Assembly (NCBI GenBank): GCA_030595665.1
Contig: JAUVCV010000002.1
Coordinates: 1-64,000, forward strand
Source of the DNA: Methanogenium sp.
GTDB lineage: Archaea > Halobacteriota > Methanomicrobia > Methanomicrobiales > Methanomicrobiaceae
DNA: 64,000 nucleotides
Direction: 5' to 3'
Shown here: piece after piece, positions 9,787 to 19,734 of the stretch
Position numbering within the stretch: position 1 is the first letter of the stretch
How the letters are laid out: the number at the start of each line of letters is the position of its first letter
Notes under the pieces: model-generated
What the model was told of the DNA's origin: nothing
Seen by the model: the letters and a program-made list of their open reading frames with translations, nothing else
Database searches by the model: none
Translations under genes and position numbers: made by a program

Positions 9787-10992
9787 ATGGAATGGGATAC
9801 AGAGATGTGGGCAGCATCAGCTCTTGCGCTGATATGCATCGTCATCGCGCCATATGTCTCCCCCCCCTGGCTCCTCTCGCTTTTTGTTGTGCTCATCTGT
9901 GCACTATTTTTCCTCATTAAAAAGTCCCGCTACACCTCAGTCTCCATCGCAGCAATTGCGGCGCTCTATGGCCTTGAACTAATACCACTGGTGGTATTTT
10001 CCACCACTTTTGCGATAGTTATCATGGGGGAGGCTGCCTACCGTATCGCAGGAAGGGGTACAAAAGGGTACATCCCGTTTACGATTGTCGCCTTCCTCGG
10101 TGCGTTCCTGGTGATGATGTATTCCGGCTACAACGTCCCGTTTGTGGCTGTAACAGGAGTAATCGTTGCTCTGATGCTCCACTCAATTCTGCGCGACCGT
10201 CAGGATAGTATCTTCATTGAGACACTGGGAGTTGCGATGACAATGCTTCTCTTCTATGAAATCGGGTATCAGGTTGAGACAACCATTCTTATCACTGCAG
10301 TCATCATCGGATTCGGATTTGCATTATCTTCATACAAACTGAAGGCAGCAGACCTCTCAGGTCTTTTTTCAGGAGCACTGATGGGTATTCTTCTCATCGT
10401 TTTCACCGATGTGCGCTGGTTTCTGATTATGCTCGCCTTCTTCATTCTCGGTGCAGGCACCACAAAATACCGGTTTGAAAAGAAGACAGCGCTTGGTGTA
10501 GCAGAATCGCACGGCGGGGTGCGCGGATACTTCAATGTCTTCGCAAACGGCCTGGTCTCACTCTGTGGCGCTATCCTGTACGGAGTCACACAGAACCCCA
10601 TATTTATCGCGCTCTTTCTGGGAAGTGTCGCCTGTGCCACCTCAGATACCCTTGCAAGTGAAGTTGGAGTTGTGGGAAAGGTGCCACGCCTCATCACCAC
10701 GTTCAAAGAGGTGCCCCGGGGAACCAACGGGGGGGTCACAATGATAGGAGAACTTGCAGCAATTGGCGGTGCTGTCATCATCGCAGTGTTCGCATATCTG
10801 CTGAACGTTGCAGACCTGGCACTCGTCGCTGTCACGGTGCTTGCAGGATTTTTCGGCACGAACATCGACAGTCTCATCGGTGCATTATATGAAAATAAAA
10901 ATCTCATCGGAAACGCCGGAACAAATTTCCTCGCCACGTTACTTTCCGGGATCTTTGCGATGGCAGTGTATTATGTATTCATCTCCTTTTAA
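9787..10992 (+). CDS. DUF92 family integral membrane protein
   Basis: A 401-residue polytopic membrane protein with roughly ten to twelve hydrophobic segments. The C-terminal ~230 residues resemble DUF92/TIGR00297, seen as SHGGVRGYFNVFANG, ATSDTLASEVG, PRGTNGGVT and FFGTNIDSLIGA. A plant/cyanobacterial branch of this family includes the phytyl-phosphate kinase VTE6, so an isoprenoid-phosphate CTP-dependent kinase role is conceivable. In archaea the substrate is not established. The N-terminal ~150 residues are an extra membrane block. It is monocistronic and followed by a long gene-free region. Confidence 0.8.
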   Translation: MEWDTEMWAASALALICIVIAPYVSPPWLLSLFVVLICALFFLIKKSRYTSVSIAAIAALYGLELIPLVVFSTTFAIVIMGEAAYRIAGRGTKGYIPFTIVAFLGAFLVMMYSGYNVPFVAVTGVIVALMLHSILRDRQDSIFIETLGVAMTMLLFYEIGYQVETTILITAVIIGFGFALSSYKLKAADLSGLFSGALMGILLIVFTDVRWFLIMLAFFILGAGTTKYRFEKKTALGVAESHGGVRGYFNVFANGLVSLCGAILYGVTQNPIFIALFLGSVACATSDTLASEVGVVGKVPRLITTFKEVPRGTNGGVTMIGELAAIGGAVIIAVFAYLLNVADLALVAVTVLAGFFGTNIDSLIGALYENKNLIGNAGTNFLATLLSGIFAMAVYYVFISF

Positions 10993-11902
10993 AAAATGAT
11001 ATTTTGAACAACCGGCAATTTCATTCATTCTTTACCGCCTTATTGTTTCCATTCTTCTTCCGTTTTTCAACCAAGAAATTCAGATTATTTTTCCGGGCGA
11101 CGGGCACCAGATGTGCTGTTTGTGTTCTCTTGTAACTGCGGATTACTCTTTTTTCGGCATTTTAAAGCAACATCCTGCAATCCGTGGCAAAATGACGTTC
11201 AAATGGCACATCCTGCCAATATTTGCCCCGGAAAAACACGTCCACACAGAAGCCCGGAGTGGCCGGATCTCAGTCGGGACAAACAAATACATCCTCCCAA
11301 AATACCTGTCAATAGAGACCCCACATTAGTTCGCAATTAATCGTATTTTTAGCAAATAAAGGGCATTACAACCGTGTTTTTGCGTCAATTAATAGAAGGG
11401 AAAAATACGCTCATTTCACGCCCTGATTCTCCAACACAGGGAGGGAAAAAGGGAGGTGGTAGTAGCCTCCGTTTCCAATATCCATTCGGCCGGATTTATA
11501 TACGTACACACATTTTCTTTCGCTTCATTTCCGTGCGTATGTCGGGATAAATCCCGCTGGATATCTTGATCAGATAACTGCGACATGCATGCCTGATTTA
11601 CCCCTTCGTTTACTCTTACGCCAGGTTCGCAGAGCCCAAAAAACATTCATTTTTCTGCAGAGTTACAATAGTATTACATCCCCACTCACTTCGCCGTTCA
11701 AAAACAGTAATAATCTCATCCCCACTTCGCCTGGAATCCCCGAATTACACTCCAAAAACGACACACACCACACCCTGCAGATCGTCTTTCAAAAAATAAA
11801 AACAGAGAACATCGAAAAGACGCAGATTATTTTTACCCGTCAGGAGACTCAATTTACCATCTCCATAGATTTCATACATTTTGATGAAAAAAAGGGGAAG
11901 CA
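10993..11902. other. ~900-bp region without a recognisable gene
   Basis: No ORF here looks like a real protein. The longest, 105 codons at 11589-11906 on the + strand, has no motif and odd composition. Visible structure includes a GGAGG/CCTCC inverted repeat at 11452-11470, a small CGGGA-TAAA-TCCCG hairpin at 11543-11556, a TTTATATA-like box in GGATTTATATACG near 11500, and CAATTAAT occurring near both 11335 and 11390. A non-coding RNA or decayed genes are possible; nothing decides between them. Confidence 0.4.
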
Positions 11903-12769
11903 CTAATATTTGTACCAGCGTCCCTTCTCATCATAGACACCGCCCTGCTTTTCCGTTTCCTGCATCTCCGCTTCCTGCTTTTTTTCAGAGATACCCTGGA
12001 CAAGCCTCCGGTAAAATACTGCTTTAAACGGAAGAAGAATGACGGTAAAAACACCTGCCACCACCGCATACAGGGCGATGATAAGAGACACCCCTTCCTC
12101 TCCAATGAGAGCCTGCTGCTCATCCATGGTCATATTCAAAAGTGTGTTTATATCCAAAGACGGATCAAAAACCATTGAACCTGCAAGGAAAACGGAGCCA
12201 ATGAAGGCACTGGCAATAAACAACACAATGAGAAGGACGAAACAGGCGCAGTAAAAGGCTATAACTTCAAAGGGGCGGGAACGAACAAATTGCAAACTTC
12301 GCCTTAAAGAATCAAATACTTTCTTTTCTTCCAGAACCGCTGCGGTATCATAGAAGGAAAAGAAGAACAATATCGGGATGAAAATCCAGAAAATCCCCAT
12401 AATCATCAGCATATCATCCTGCCCTCCGCCAACTGCTGCAAGAAGAATGGTGAGAATAAATGCTGCAATGGCACCAAAGAACGTCACAAACGCTCCCGGA
12501 AGAAGAACGGCAAAATACCGGGAAATACCCCCGGTCCGGAATACTGAAAGTGACCCGTCATCCCTGTGTATCATTTCATAGGATGCCCCCACAAAAAACG
12601 GGAACAGAATGAGTCCAAAGAAACCAATGGTCTCCCCATAGAAATCAAGACCATTGAAAAGACAATATTCAAAAGCTGCAACAGCACATCCGACCCAGAC
12701 GCCTGACAGAAGAATAAGCGGATATCGTAGGATACAGCGGAATGCTTCCCTGAGTGACTGAAATACCAT
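11903..12769 (-). CDS. DUF4013-like polytopic membrane protein
   Basis: A 288-residue protein with about six membrane helices in three pairs. Hydrophobic stretches lie near residues 17-40, 45-65, 85-115, 120-145, 165-195 and 225-250. A hydrophilic Lys/Glu/Gln-rich tail ends in YDEKGRWYKY. The pattern, including the N-terminal SLREAFRCILRYPLI segment and the short charged tail, resembles archaeal DUF4013-type membrane proteins of unknown function. It follows the pyruvate-kinase-domain gene by 12 bp on the same strand and may be cotranscribed with it. Confidence 0.6.
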   Translation of the reverse strand: MVFQSLREAFRCILRYPLILLSGVWVGCAVAAFEYCLFNGLDFYGETIGFFGLILFPFFVGASYEMIHRDDGSLSVFRTGGISRYFAVLLPGAFVTFFGAIAAFILTILLAAVGGGQDDMLMIMGIFWIFIPILFFFSFYDTAAVLEEKKVFDSLRRSLQFVRSRPFEVIAFYCACFVLLIVLFIASAFIGSVFLAGSMVFDPSLDINTLLNMTMDEQQALIGEEGVSLIIALYAVVAGVFTVILLPFKAVFYRRLVQGISEKKQEAEMQETEKQGGVYDEKGRWYKY

Positions 12770-12781
12770 GATGTAAATCTC

Positions 12782-13372
12782 TCACCGATTCCGTGGCATA
12801 GCTACGATCTCACGGACCTGCAGGTCAAAGTAGCGGGCCGTATTTGCGGGGAGTACAACACAGACCATATCAGCGCCCTGTGCCGTGCCACCTACTGCAA
12901 TCACTTCTTCCCCAACCGGAACCCTGCCCTGGTCTGTGGCTATGAGCGTACATTCTACAGCTACCTTCAGTCCTATTGCAATCGTCCGCCGAAGGGTCTC
13001 TGCCACCGTATCTGTGCGTGACCCACCACCAATCTTCGGGTTGGCTGACAGTGCGCGTTCAAGGCCTGACAGAACATGCGTCCCCATGATAACATCTGCT
13101 CCCTGTTCTTTGAGGAACGGCAGATATTCCTCATCAAATTCCCACACACCCGGTTCACGGAACCCGACCAGATGAGTTACCACAACGAGGTGAATTCCCG
13201 TGTTTTCCATTGCCTCAGCAAATATCTTCGCCGTTTTCCCGGTGGTGCTTGCGACAACGATAGTGGATATCCCGAGTTCCTGTGCACGTTTCACAGCAAT
13301 TTTTGCAGCGTCGTGTGAATTATCTTTTCCCGGCTGGTCAAAGTAAAATACCGATTTTTCAGAAAAACTCAT
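12782..13372 (-). CDS. Free-standing pyruvate kinase C-terminal-like domain protein
   Basis: This 196-residue protein matches only the C-terminal alpha/beta domain of pyruvate kinase. In full-length enzymes that domain carries regulatory, not catalytic, residues. Visible features are ISTIVVASTTGKTAKIFAEA and the HLVVVTHLVGFREPG and EEVIAVGGTAQGADM segments. There is no TIM barrel and no MxARGD-type active-site sequence, so it cannot be a pyruvate kinase. Such stand-alone domains are common in methanogens and of unknown function. It is divergent from the YchF-type GTPase gene across a 118-bp promoter region. Confidence 0.78.
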   Translation of the reverse strand: MSFSEKSVFYFDQPGKDNSHDAAKIAVKRAQELGISTIVVASTTGKTAKIFAEAMENTGIHLVVVTHLVGFREPGVWEFDEEYLPFLKEQGADVIMGTHVLSGLERALSANPKIGGGSRTDTVAETLRRTIAIGLKVAVECTLIATDQGRVPVGEEVIAVGGTAQGADMVCVVLPANTARYFDLQVREIVAMPRNR

Positions 13373-13490
13373 GATAACATTTTTTGCATCTTATCATTTA
13401 TACACTGGTACTACAATCAGATACCATATGCATAGGCATCACATAATTGCCTGAGATATGAATCAATATTGAAGAAGAGGAGAAAAATTA

Positions 13491-14657
13491 ATGCTGAAAA
13501 TTGCTATTGCAGGAAAACCAAACTGTGGAAAATCAACGTTTTTTACCGCATCCACACTCGCACCTGTCGAAATTGCAAATTACCCGTTCACAACGATTGA
13601 TGCAAACACAGGCGTTGCCTACCTGCGTGTCCCATGTGCGTGCCAGGAACTTGGCGTACAGTGTGACTTCTGCTCAAACGGTGTCCGGTTCATTCCGGTT
13701 GGAATGATTGATGTTGCAGGACTGGTGCCTGATGCGCACGAAGGAAAGGGACTGGGAAACCAGTTTCTGGATCACCTGAAGGACGCGGATGCCATCATTC
13801 ACATCATTGACGGCAGTGGCGGAACAGACAGTGAAGGAAACCCTGTTGATGCAGGTTCTCACGACCCCCACGAGGATATCGGATTCATTGAATATGAGAT
13901 GTCGATGTGGGTCTACGGAATTCTTGAAAAGAACTGGGGAAAGTTACAGCGTTCAACCCAGCAGCGGAACTTTGACATCCTTGAAGCCGTAACTGAAGCA
14001 CTGGCAGGGCTTAAAATATCTTATGAACAGATCCGCGATGCAGAACGCAATGCAGAAATTGATCTGAAGGTATGCACTAGTGAAGAACTGATAAAATTCT
14101 GTTCCATTCTCGTGCCCATGAGCAAACCGATGGTAGTGGTGGCAAACAAGGCGGATCTCATATCAGAAGAGATGCGAAGCCAGCTGAAGGAGGCCGGCAT
14201 CTCATTTGCTTCTGCAGCAAGTGAACTGGCACTCCGAAAGGCAGCAGAAGGGAAGTTCATTACCTATCTACCAGGAGATCCTGCCTTTGAAATCCCCCCT
14301 GAGTCAAACCTCAATGACGCCCAGAAGAAAGGCCTGATGGCAATTCAGGGTGTAATGGACGTGCTCGGTGGAACAGGTGTTCAGCAGGCAATCAATGGCT
14401 CTGTCTTTGATCTCCTGGATATGATCGTTGTCTATCCGGTGGAAGATGAGAACAAATTCTGTGACGGAAAGGGCAGAGTGCTCCCGGATGCGTTCCTCAT
14501 GAAGCGCGGTTCAACACCTCATGACCTTGCTTACCAGGTCCACTCCGATATCGGGGACAAATTCCTGTATGCGGTTGACGCAAAGACAAAGATGAGAATC
14601 AAAGAAACACACGAATTGCAGACAGGCGACGTCATCAAGATCGTCTCAACCAAATAA
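13491..14657 (+). CDS. YchF/OBG-type GTPase with TGS domain
   Basis: A 388-residue P-loop NTPase of the Obg/YchF family, linked to ribosome-associated functions. The Walker A motif is AGKPNCGKST at residues 6-15, the switch II region is DVAGLVPDAHEGKGLG, and the base-recognition motif is NKAD near residue 219. A C-terminal TGS domain occupies residues ~310-388. Typical of the archaeal branch is a cysteine cluster inserted after G2 (CACQELGVQCDFC, residues ~50-62), which could bind metal. AAGAGGAGAA ahead of the ATG is a good ribosome site. It appears monocistronic, ending at a T-tract. Confidence 0.88.
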   Translation: MLKIAIAGKPNCGKSTFFTASTLAPVEIANYPFTTIDANTGVAYLRVPCACQELGVQCDFCSNGVRFIPVGMIDVAGLVPDAHEGKGLGNQFLDHLKDADAIIHIIDGSGGTDSEGNPVDAGSHDPHEDIGFIEYEMSMWVYGILEKNWGKLQRSTQQRNFDILEAVTEALAGLKISYEQIRDAERNAEIDLKVCTSEELIKFCSILVPMSKPMVVVANKADLISEEMRSQLKEAGISFASAASELALRKAAEGKFITYLPGDPAFEIPPESNLNDAQKKGLMAIQGVMDVLGGTGVQQAINGSVFDLLDMIVVYPVEDENKFCDGKGRVLPDAFLMKRGSTPHDLAYQVHSDIGDKFLYAVDAKTKMRIKETHELQTGDVIKIVSTK

Positions 14658-14659
14658 AA

Positions 14660-14678
14660 AAATCCTTTTTTACTTTGG
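14660..14678 (+). terminator. T-tract terminator after the YchF-type gene
   Basis: Immediately after the stop codon, an A-rich run is followed by TCC and six consecutive T on the coding strand, a typical archaeal oligo-T termination signal. Confidence 0.5.
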
Positions 14679-14739
14679 GAATCACGGTGTGATTTCTCAT
14701 CAAACAATGCCTGAAGCATATGGATCACGTTCGTTTTTC

Positions 14740-14861
14740 CGGCACTGTCGGATTTTTCAGTGATAGAAGAGTACGAAATAGATTGTCTCAGTTCAAATCA
14801 CCAAAAACAGTAATTGCTGCTTAAGGATTATTAATGATAACTGGATTTTCCGACAGTGCCG
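14740..14861. repeat. 13-bp inverted repeat, arms 14740-14752 and 14849-14861
   Basis: CGGCACTGTCGGA on the left and its exact complement TCCGACAGTGCCG on the right are separated by 96 bp, and both arms are flanked by T-runs. It lies in the gap between the YchF-type gene and a short hypothetical gene. It may be an operator pair, a long-range hairpin or a trace of a small inverted-repeat element. Confidence 0.55.
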
Positions 14862-14908
14862 TTTTTCCACAAGAGATATAAACCATTAGTAAAAAGATTC
14901 TGTTTACT

Positions 14909-15229
14909 ATGGGCGGAGAGATTTTTCAGGCTCAGGTGATCAGAAACTTCTTTGAGACTGTCACCGGTCCTGACCGAAACATGACACGAATTTTCATGTG
15001 CGTTGTCAGTACGGCAAAACTCCGGATGGAACCGCCTGAGAGAATAACATTCCTTGTGGATCAAATAAAGAAATCCAAACAGAAGCGTGAACTCTCCATT
15101 GATATCATCGATTATATGTGTGAGGCAGCAATCGACATCGACATCACATCGGTGATGACGGCATTCGGGGCACAGGAAGTAGCAGGGATTGCCGATGAAA
15201 TTGGCGACATCAGTTTTAGCTCCCTCTGA
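14909..15229 (+). CDS. Hypothetical protein, 106 aa
   Basis: A 106-residue soluble protein of unknown family. It has three helix-prone segments (residues 5-18, 40-60, 68-100), several methionines and no cysteine motif or membrane segment. Composition and codon use match neighbouring genes, and an AT-rich promoter-like stretch with AGAGATATAAACC precedes it, so it is probably real. It converges on a decayed MATE transporter fragment. Confidence 0.55.
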   Translation: MGGEIFQAQVIRNFFETVTGPDRNMTRIFMCVVSTAKLRMEPPERITFLVDQIKKSKQKRELSIDIIDYMCEAAIDIDITSVMTAFGAQEVAGIADEIGDISFSSL

Positions 15230-15242
15230 CACCACAAATACC

Positions 15243-15420
15243 CTAAATACTAATATTTCTCCATTTTCCGGACCGAAACATCAGGTAGAGTGCAACGGTC
15301 TGAACGAGAATACCAATCGCCATTGCATACCATACCCCCACAATGCCTGTTCCCGTGAGGTCAGGGGATAATCAGCGCAAGCGGCAACCTGGACCAGAAG
15401 ATAGGAAAGGAGGGTTGCAT
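15243..15420 (-). pseudogene. Decayed C-terminal fragment of a MATE-type efflux transporter
   Basis: Read leftwards, the DNA encodes FPIFWSRLPLALIIP, then a stop. Shifted by one base it continues PDLTGTGIVGVWYAMAIG, then ILVQTVALYLMFRSGKW and the terminal stop at 15243. Joined, these resemble the last two membrane helices of a MATE multidrug/Na+ antiporter, including the IPLA..L....GI.GVW.A.A pattern. The frameshift and absence of the first ~10 helices mark it as a relic. It sits between two lineage-restricted genes, probably after deletion of the rest. Family assignment rests on ~55 residues. Confidence 0.55.
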
Positions 15421-15464
15421 ACCCCACCTGCCGGTTTGGTCCGGCCCCCTGTTTATCCTTACAT

Positions 15465-16763
15465 TCAGGTAAAATCCGGTACCTGAATGAGGCTGACATG
15501 AACAACCTCTCCTGCCAGATGTTCAAGATTCAGCCTGAGATTTTCTGCCATCTCAGGGGCCGATGCACGGATTTCATCGATGCTGTCCTGAATATCATTG
15601 ATCTGCGCAGAATTCGTAGCAATCTGTTTTTTCAGTATCAGAATATTCTCTTTCATTTTCCTTTCTGTTCCGACAAACACTACATTACTCAGAGCATCTG
15701 TCACGCGCGCACTCTCTCCATCCAGTTCTTCGGTCCGTGCAATGGCATTATTCAGCGGAATGATAAACGCGTCCTGCTCAGAGAACAGGACCTCTTCATC
15801 CTTATTTTTTATAAGGGAATCATTCTCACGGATCATCCGGGCAAGTCGGGGGAAGAGGGACGGGTAGACTGCAAGTCCCCGGACACGTCCGGCAGAAGAC
15901 GGAGATTTCAATCCGTTTCGGACAGTCTTCAGAAATTCAGTCGTCTCTTTGTCCCCGGAAAGGTCACAGATATGAATCGCCTTTCTGAAGACATTTGCAG
16001 ACAGAGAGAGAATTCGTTTATAGTCAGCATCGGCCTCACGGAGTTTACCCTCACAGACTCTCTTCTGTGCCATAAGTTTGTCATACTCCAGCGATTCCGG
16101 ACCCTCACGATATGTCTGAATATCACGTTCCAGAGTGGAAAGTTTTGCTGTCATGGCAGTGTTTTTCTCCGCCAGAGATGCCGCCTTAACCTGAGCTTCT
16201 GCAAACTGAATCTTCTTGTCTGATATAAGAGCATGCGCTTCAGTTGCCTCATCTACCCACCCCGACTGTTCCCGTGTTTTTGTAAGAACACCCGAGAGGG
16301 CGTTGATTTCACGTCCGATAACATCGGTCTGGACGCGTATCTCCTTCAGAAGTGCGGGGAACACATTTCCGATATAACGACCCGGCCCTTTGGTATTCTT
16401 TGCAATCTGTGAAATCAGTTCAACACAGTCATCATAATATTCTCCAGGCACATCAGAAACAGAAAGGGAGAGCGTCTTCTCCATCGCCGCAGCATAACGG
16501 GGCACACCCTGTTCAACCACACGGAGCAGTTTGGGATGGAGGGGAACATTCTCATCAGGTTTTGCCTCTTTCAGTGCAGAGACGGTCTCCTGCATCTCCT
16601 GAAGTGCATCACAGACACGGGGACGCGATTCACGGACAGCACTGTCTGCCTCTTCATGAATGACTCGTTCTTTTTCCGATATCCATCCGGGAACATCCGG
16701 AAATACGAGTTCAGTCTCTTCCGGTTCCGGACTGCGCTTTAATAATTTATCAAGAAAACCCAT
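15465..16763 (-). CDS. Hypothetical coiled-coil protein, 432 aa
   Basis: A 432-residue cytosolic protein with long predicted coiled coils. Helical, Glu/Lys/Ala-rich stretches run over residues ~35-70, ~140-250 and ~370-420. It starts MGFLDKLLKRS, a short amphipathic basic helix that might touch the membrane. A central globular part around residues 270-320 contains GRVRGLAVYPSLFPRLAR. No known domain is recognised. It could be a scaffold or SMC-like accessory protein; function is not assigned. Confidence 0.7.
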   Translation of the reverse strand: MGFLDKLLKRSPEPEETELVFPDVPGWISEKERVIHEEADSAVRESRPRVCDALQEMQETVSALKEAKPDENVPLHPKLLRVVEQGVPRYAAAMEKTLSLSVSDVPGEYYDDCVELISQIAKNTKGPGRYIGNVFPALLKEIRVQTDVIGREINALSGVLTKTREQSGWVDEATEAHALISDKKIQFAEAQVKAASLAEKNTAMTAKLSTLERDIQTYREGPESLEYDKLMAQKRVCEGKLREADADYKRILSLSANVFRKAIHICDLSGDKETTEFLKTVRNGLKSPSSAGRVRGLAVYPSLFPRLARMIRENDSLIKNKDEEVLFSEQDAFIIPLNNAIARTEELDGESARVTDALSNVVFVGTERKMKENILILKKQIATNSAQINDIQDSIDEIRASAPEMAENLRLNLEHLAGEVVHVSLIQVPDFT

Positions 16764-16826
16764 CTTTATCCCTGTAATAATCCGTTCAGCATCTTTCTAT
16801 TTTTACAGCATATAGTCATATACCGT

Positions 16827-18111
<1,285 letters not shown>

Positions 18112-18157
18112 GGCTGATAATTATCATATTGGTATACGTGAAATAACTACGTATTGC

Positions 18158-18508
18158 ATGGCATCAACATACCTTCTCTATGTAACCATCTTCGGAGTCA
18201 TCGGGGTGGCATTCCTCTGGCTGCGTGATGCACGGATTTTTTACCGGACCGGCGACCAGACGTATCGAAAGGCTGCGTATATGGGAGTACTCTTCACCGC
18301 ATTTGCTTCGATGGGGATCTATTTTGCATACCAGCAGGCAGAATTCCTCGGAATGGGTATTGTACTCATCGCATTATACCTGCAGGGAAGAGTGAAGCGT
18401 ACGAAACTCTTTGGCTCAGATACCCCCGCAACAGACCGATTACTGGGAACAGTCCCGGCAAAGATATCCGGGGGAACAAACCCAAAAAAAGGAGATAAAA
18501 ATAAATGA
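18158..18508 (+). CDS. Small integral membrane protein, 116 aa
   Basis: A 116-residue protein with two to three membrane helices (residues ~5-22, ~37-58, ~60-76) and a basic, disordered C-terminal tail rich in Gly/Lys. I do not recognise the family. Its stop overlaps the hisS start as ATGA, indicating translational coupling. An ATG at 18110 would extend it by 16 codons, but that would overlap the larB start on the other strand, so I prefer 18158. No typical ribosome site precedes either. Confidence 0.65.
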   Translation: MASTYLLYVTIFGVIGVAFLWLRDARIFYRTGDQTYRKAAYMGVLFTAFASMGIYFAYQQAEFLGMGIVLIALYLQGRVKRTKLFGSDTPATDRLLGTVPAKISGGTNPKKGDKNK

Positions 18509-19734
18509 TACAGCGACCGCGAGGCACGCGGGATTTTCTTCCCGACGAGATGGAATTCCGCCGAAATACCGAGATGAAGATGCGAAAGGCAGCACGCCAA
18601 TGGGGCTACCGTGAAGTCTGCACACCCACATTTGAGACACAGGAGCTCTATACCATCCGTTCAGGAGAAGGCATCATCAATGAGATGTACACCTTCAAAG
18701 ACAAAGGCGGGCGGGAACTGGCACTGCGCCCGGAAGGCACCGCAGCAGTCCTGCGGATGTATGTGAACGAAGCGAAGGTGCTTGCAAAACCTCTCCGCTG
18801 GTGTTACCTCTCCGACTGTTACCGCTATGAACGCCCACAGAAAGGAAGGTACCGCCAGTTTTGGCAGTTTGGTGCAGAACTCATCGGTGCCGACACACCG
18901 GAAGGGGATGCTGAGGCTATTCTCCTCGCGGATGACATTCTGCGTGCGACAGGCGTCACCTATGACCTCCACGTCGGCCATCTCTCCCCGATGCGGGCCA
19001 TTCTCAAAGATATATCAGAAGACCGGAAGAGGACTATCATGGCTCTTCTTGATAAGAAGAACATTGAAGGACTGGAAGAGACCCTCGATTCATGGCATCT
19101 GGAAGACCTTGAGTCCTCTCTGAAAGGGCTGCTTGAGGCTGACACAACAGATGATGTCTTTGCGATCACCGGACCAATCCCCGAACAGGAACGGATTGAG
19201 TCAATGATCAGTGTGCTGGAGAACGAAGGTACCGTGTTCCGCCAGAACTACGGCATCGTCCGCGGACTGGATTACTATACCGGCATGGTCTTTGAAGGAT
19301 TTGCAGAAAATCTCGGGGCAGAAAACCAGATCATCGGCGGGGGCGCATACCGCCTCGCCCACCTTTTCGGCGGCGACGACGTTGGCTCATGTGGATTCGG
19401 CATCGGATTTGACCGGGTGATGGTTTCCCTCGGTGATGTGGCCCTCCCTGATGACACCGTTGTCGCAGTGCTCTATACACCGGAAGCACGTGAATATGCC
19501 TTCTCTCTCTCACGAAAGTTCAGGGACACAGGATTCAGAACAGAGATTAACCTGCTCTCCCGCGGCATCGGTGCACAGATGAAACATGCAGCAAAGACTG
19601 CCCGCTATGCTGTTCTTGCCGGTGAACGGGAGATGCAGAGCGACACTGTAACCCTCAGAAACATGAAGACAGGAACCCAGAAAGAGTGCAGTGTTGCTGA
19701 GGCAATACATGGGGTGAGCCAGGAGTGGCAATAG
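18505..19734 (+). CDS. hisS: Histidyl-tRNA synthetase
   Basis: A class II synthetase charging tRNA-His. The 409-residue protein shows [12 protein letters not shown] at the N-terminus, motif 2 [17 protein letters not shown] near residue 112, the histidine-specific motifs [12 protein letters not shown] and [13 protein letters not shown], and a C-terminal anticodon-binding domain. It is coupled to the upstream membrane protein gene by ATGA and overlaps the top6B start by 10 bp, so histidine charging and topoisomerase VI genes share one transcript. Confidence 0.96.
   Translation: MIQRPRGTRDFLPDEMEFRRNTEMKMRKAARQWGYREVCTPTFETQELYTIRSGEGIINEMYTFKDKGGRELALRPEGTAAVLRMYVNEAKVLAKPLRWCYLSDCYRYERPQKGRYRQFWQFGAELIGADTPEGDAEAILLADDILRATGVTYDLHVGHLSPMRAILKDISEDRKRTIMALLDKKNIEGLEETLDSWHLEDLESSLKGLLEADTTDDVFAITGPIPEQERIESMISVLENEGTVFRQNYGIVRGLDYYTGMVFEGFAENLGAENQIIGGGAYRLAHLFGGDDVGSCGFGIGFDRVMVSLGDVALPDDTVVAVLYTPEAREYAFSLSRKFRDTGFRTEINLLSRGIGAQMKHAAKTARYAVLAGEREMQSDTVTLRNMKTGTQKECSVAEAIHGVSQEWQ

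Noticed and set aside
11589-11906. 105-codon frame in the long gap
   Set aside because: No motif, irregular composition rich in Thr/Asn/Ser, no ribosome site, and codon use unlike neighbours.
12782-13372. Pyruvate kinase
   Set aside because: The catalytic TIM barrel and its active-site residues are missing.
15281-15526. 81-codon frame on the - strand ahead of the MATE relic
   Set aside because: It is a shifted reading of the decayed transporter DNA; similarity to MATE appears only in the other two frames.
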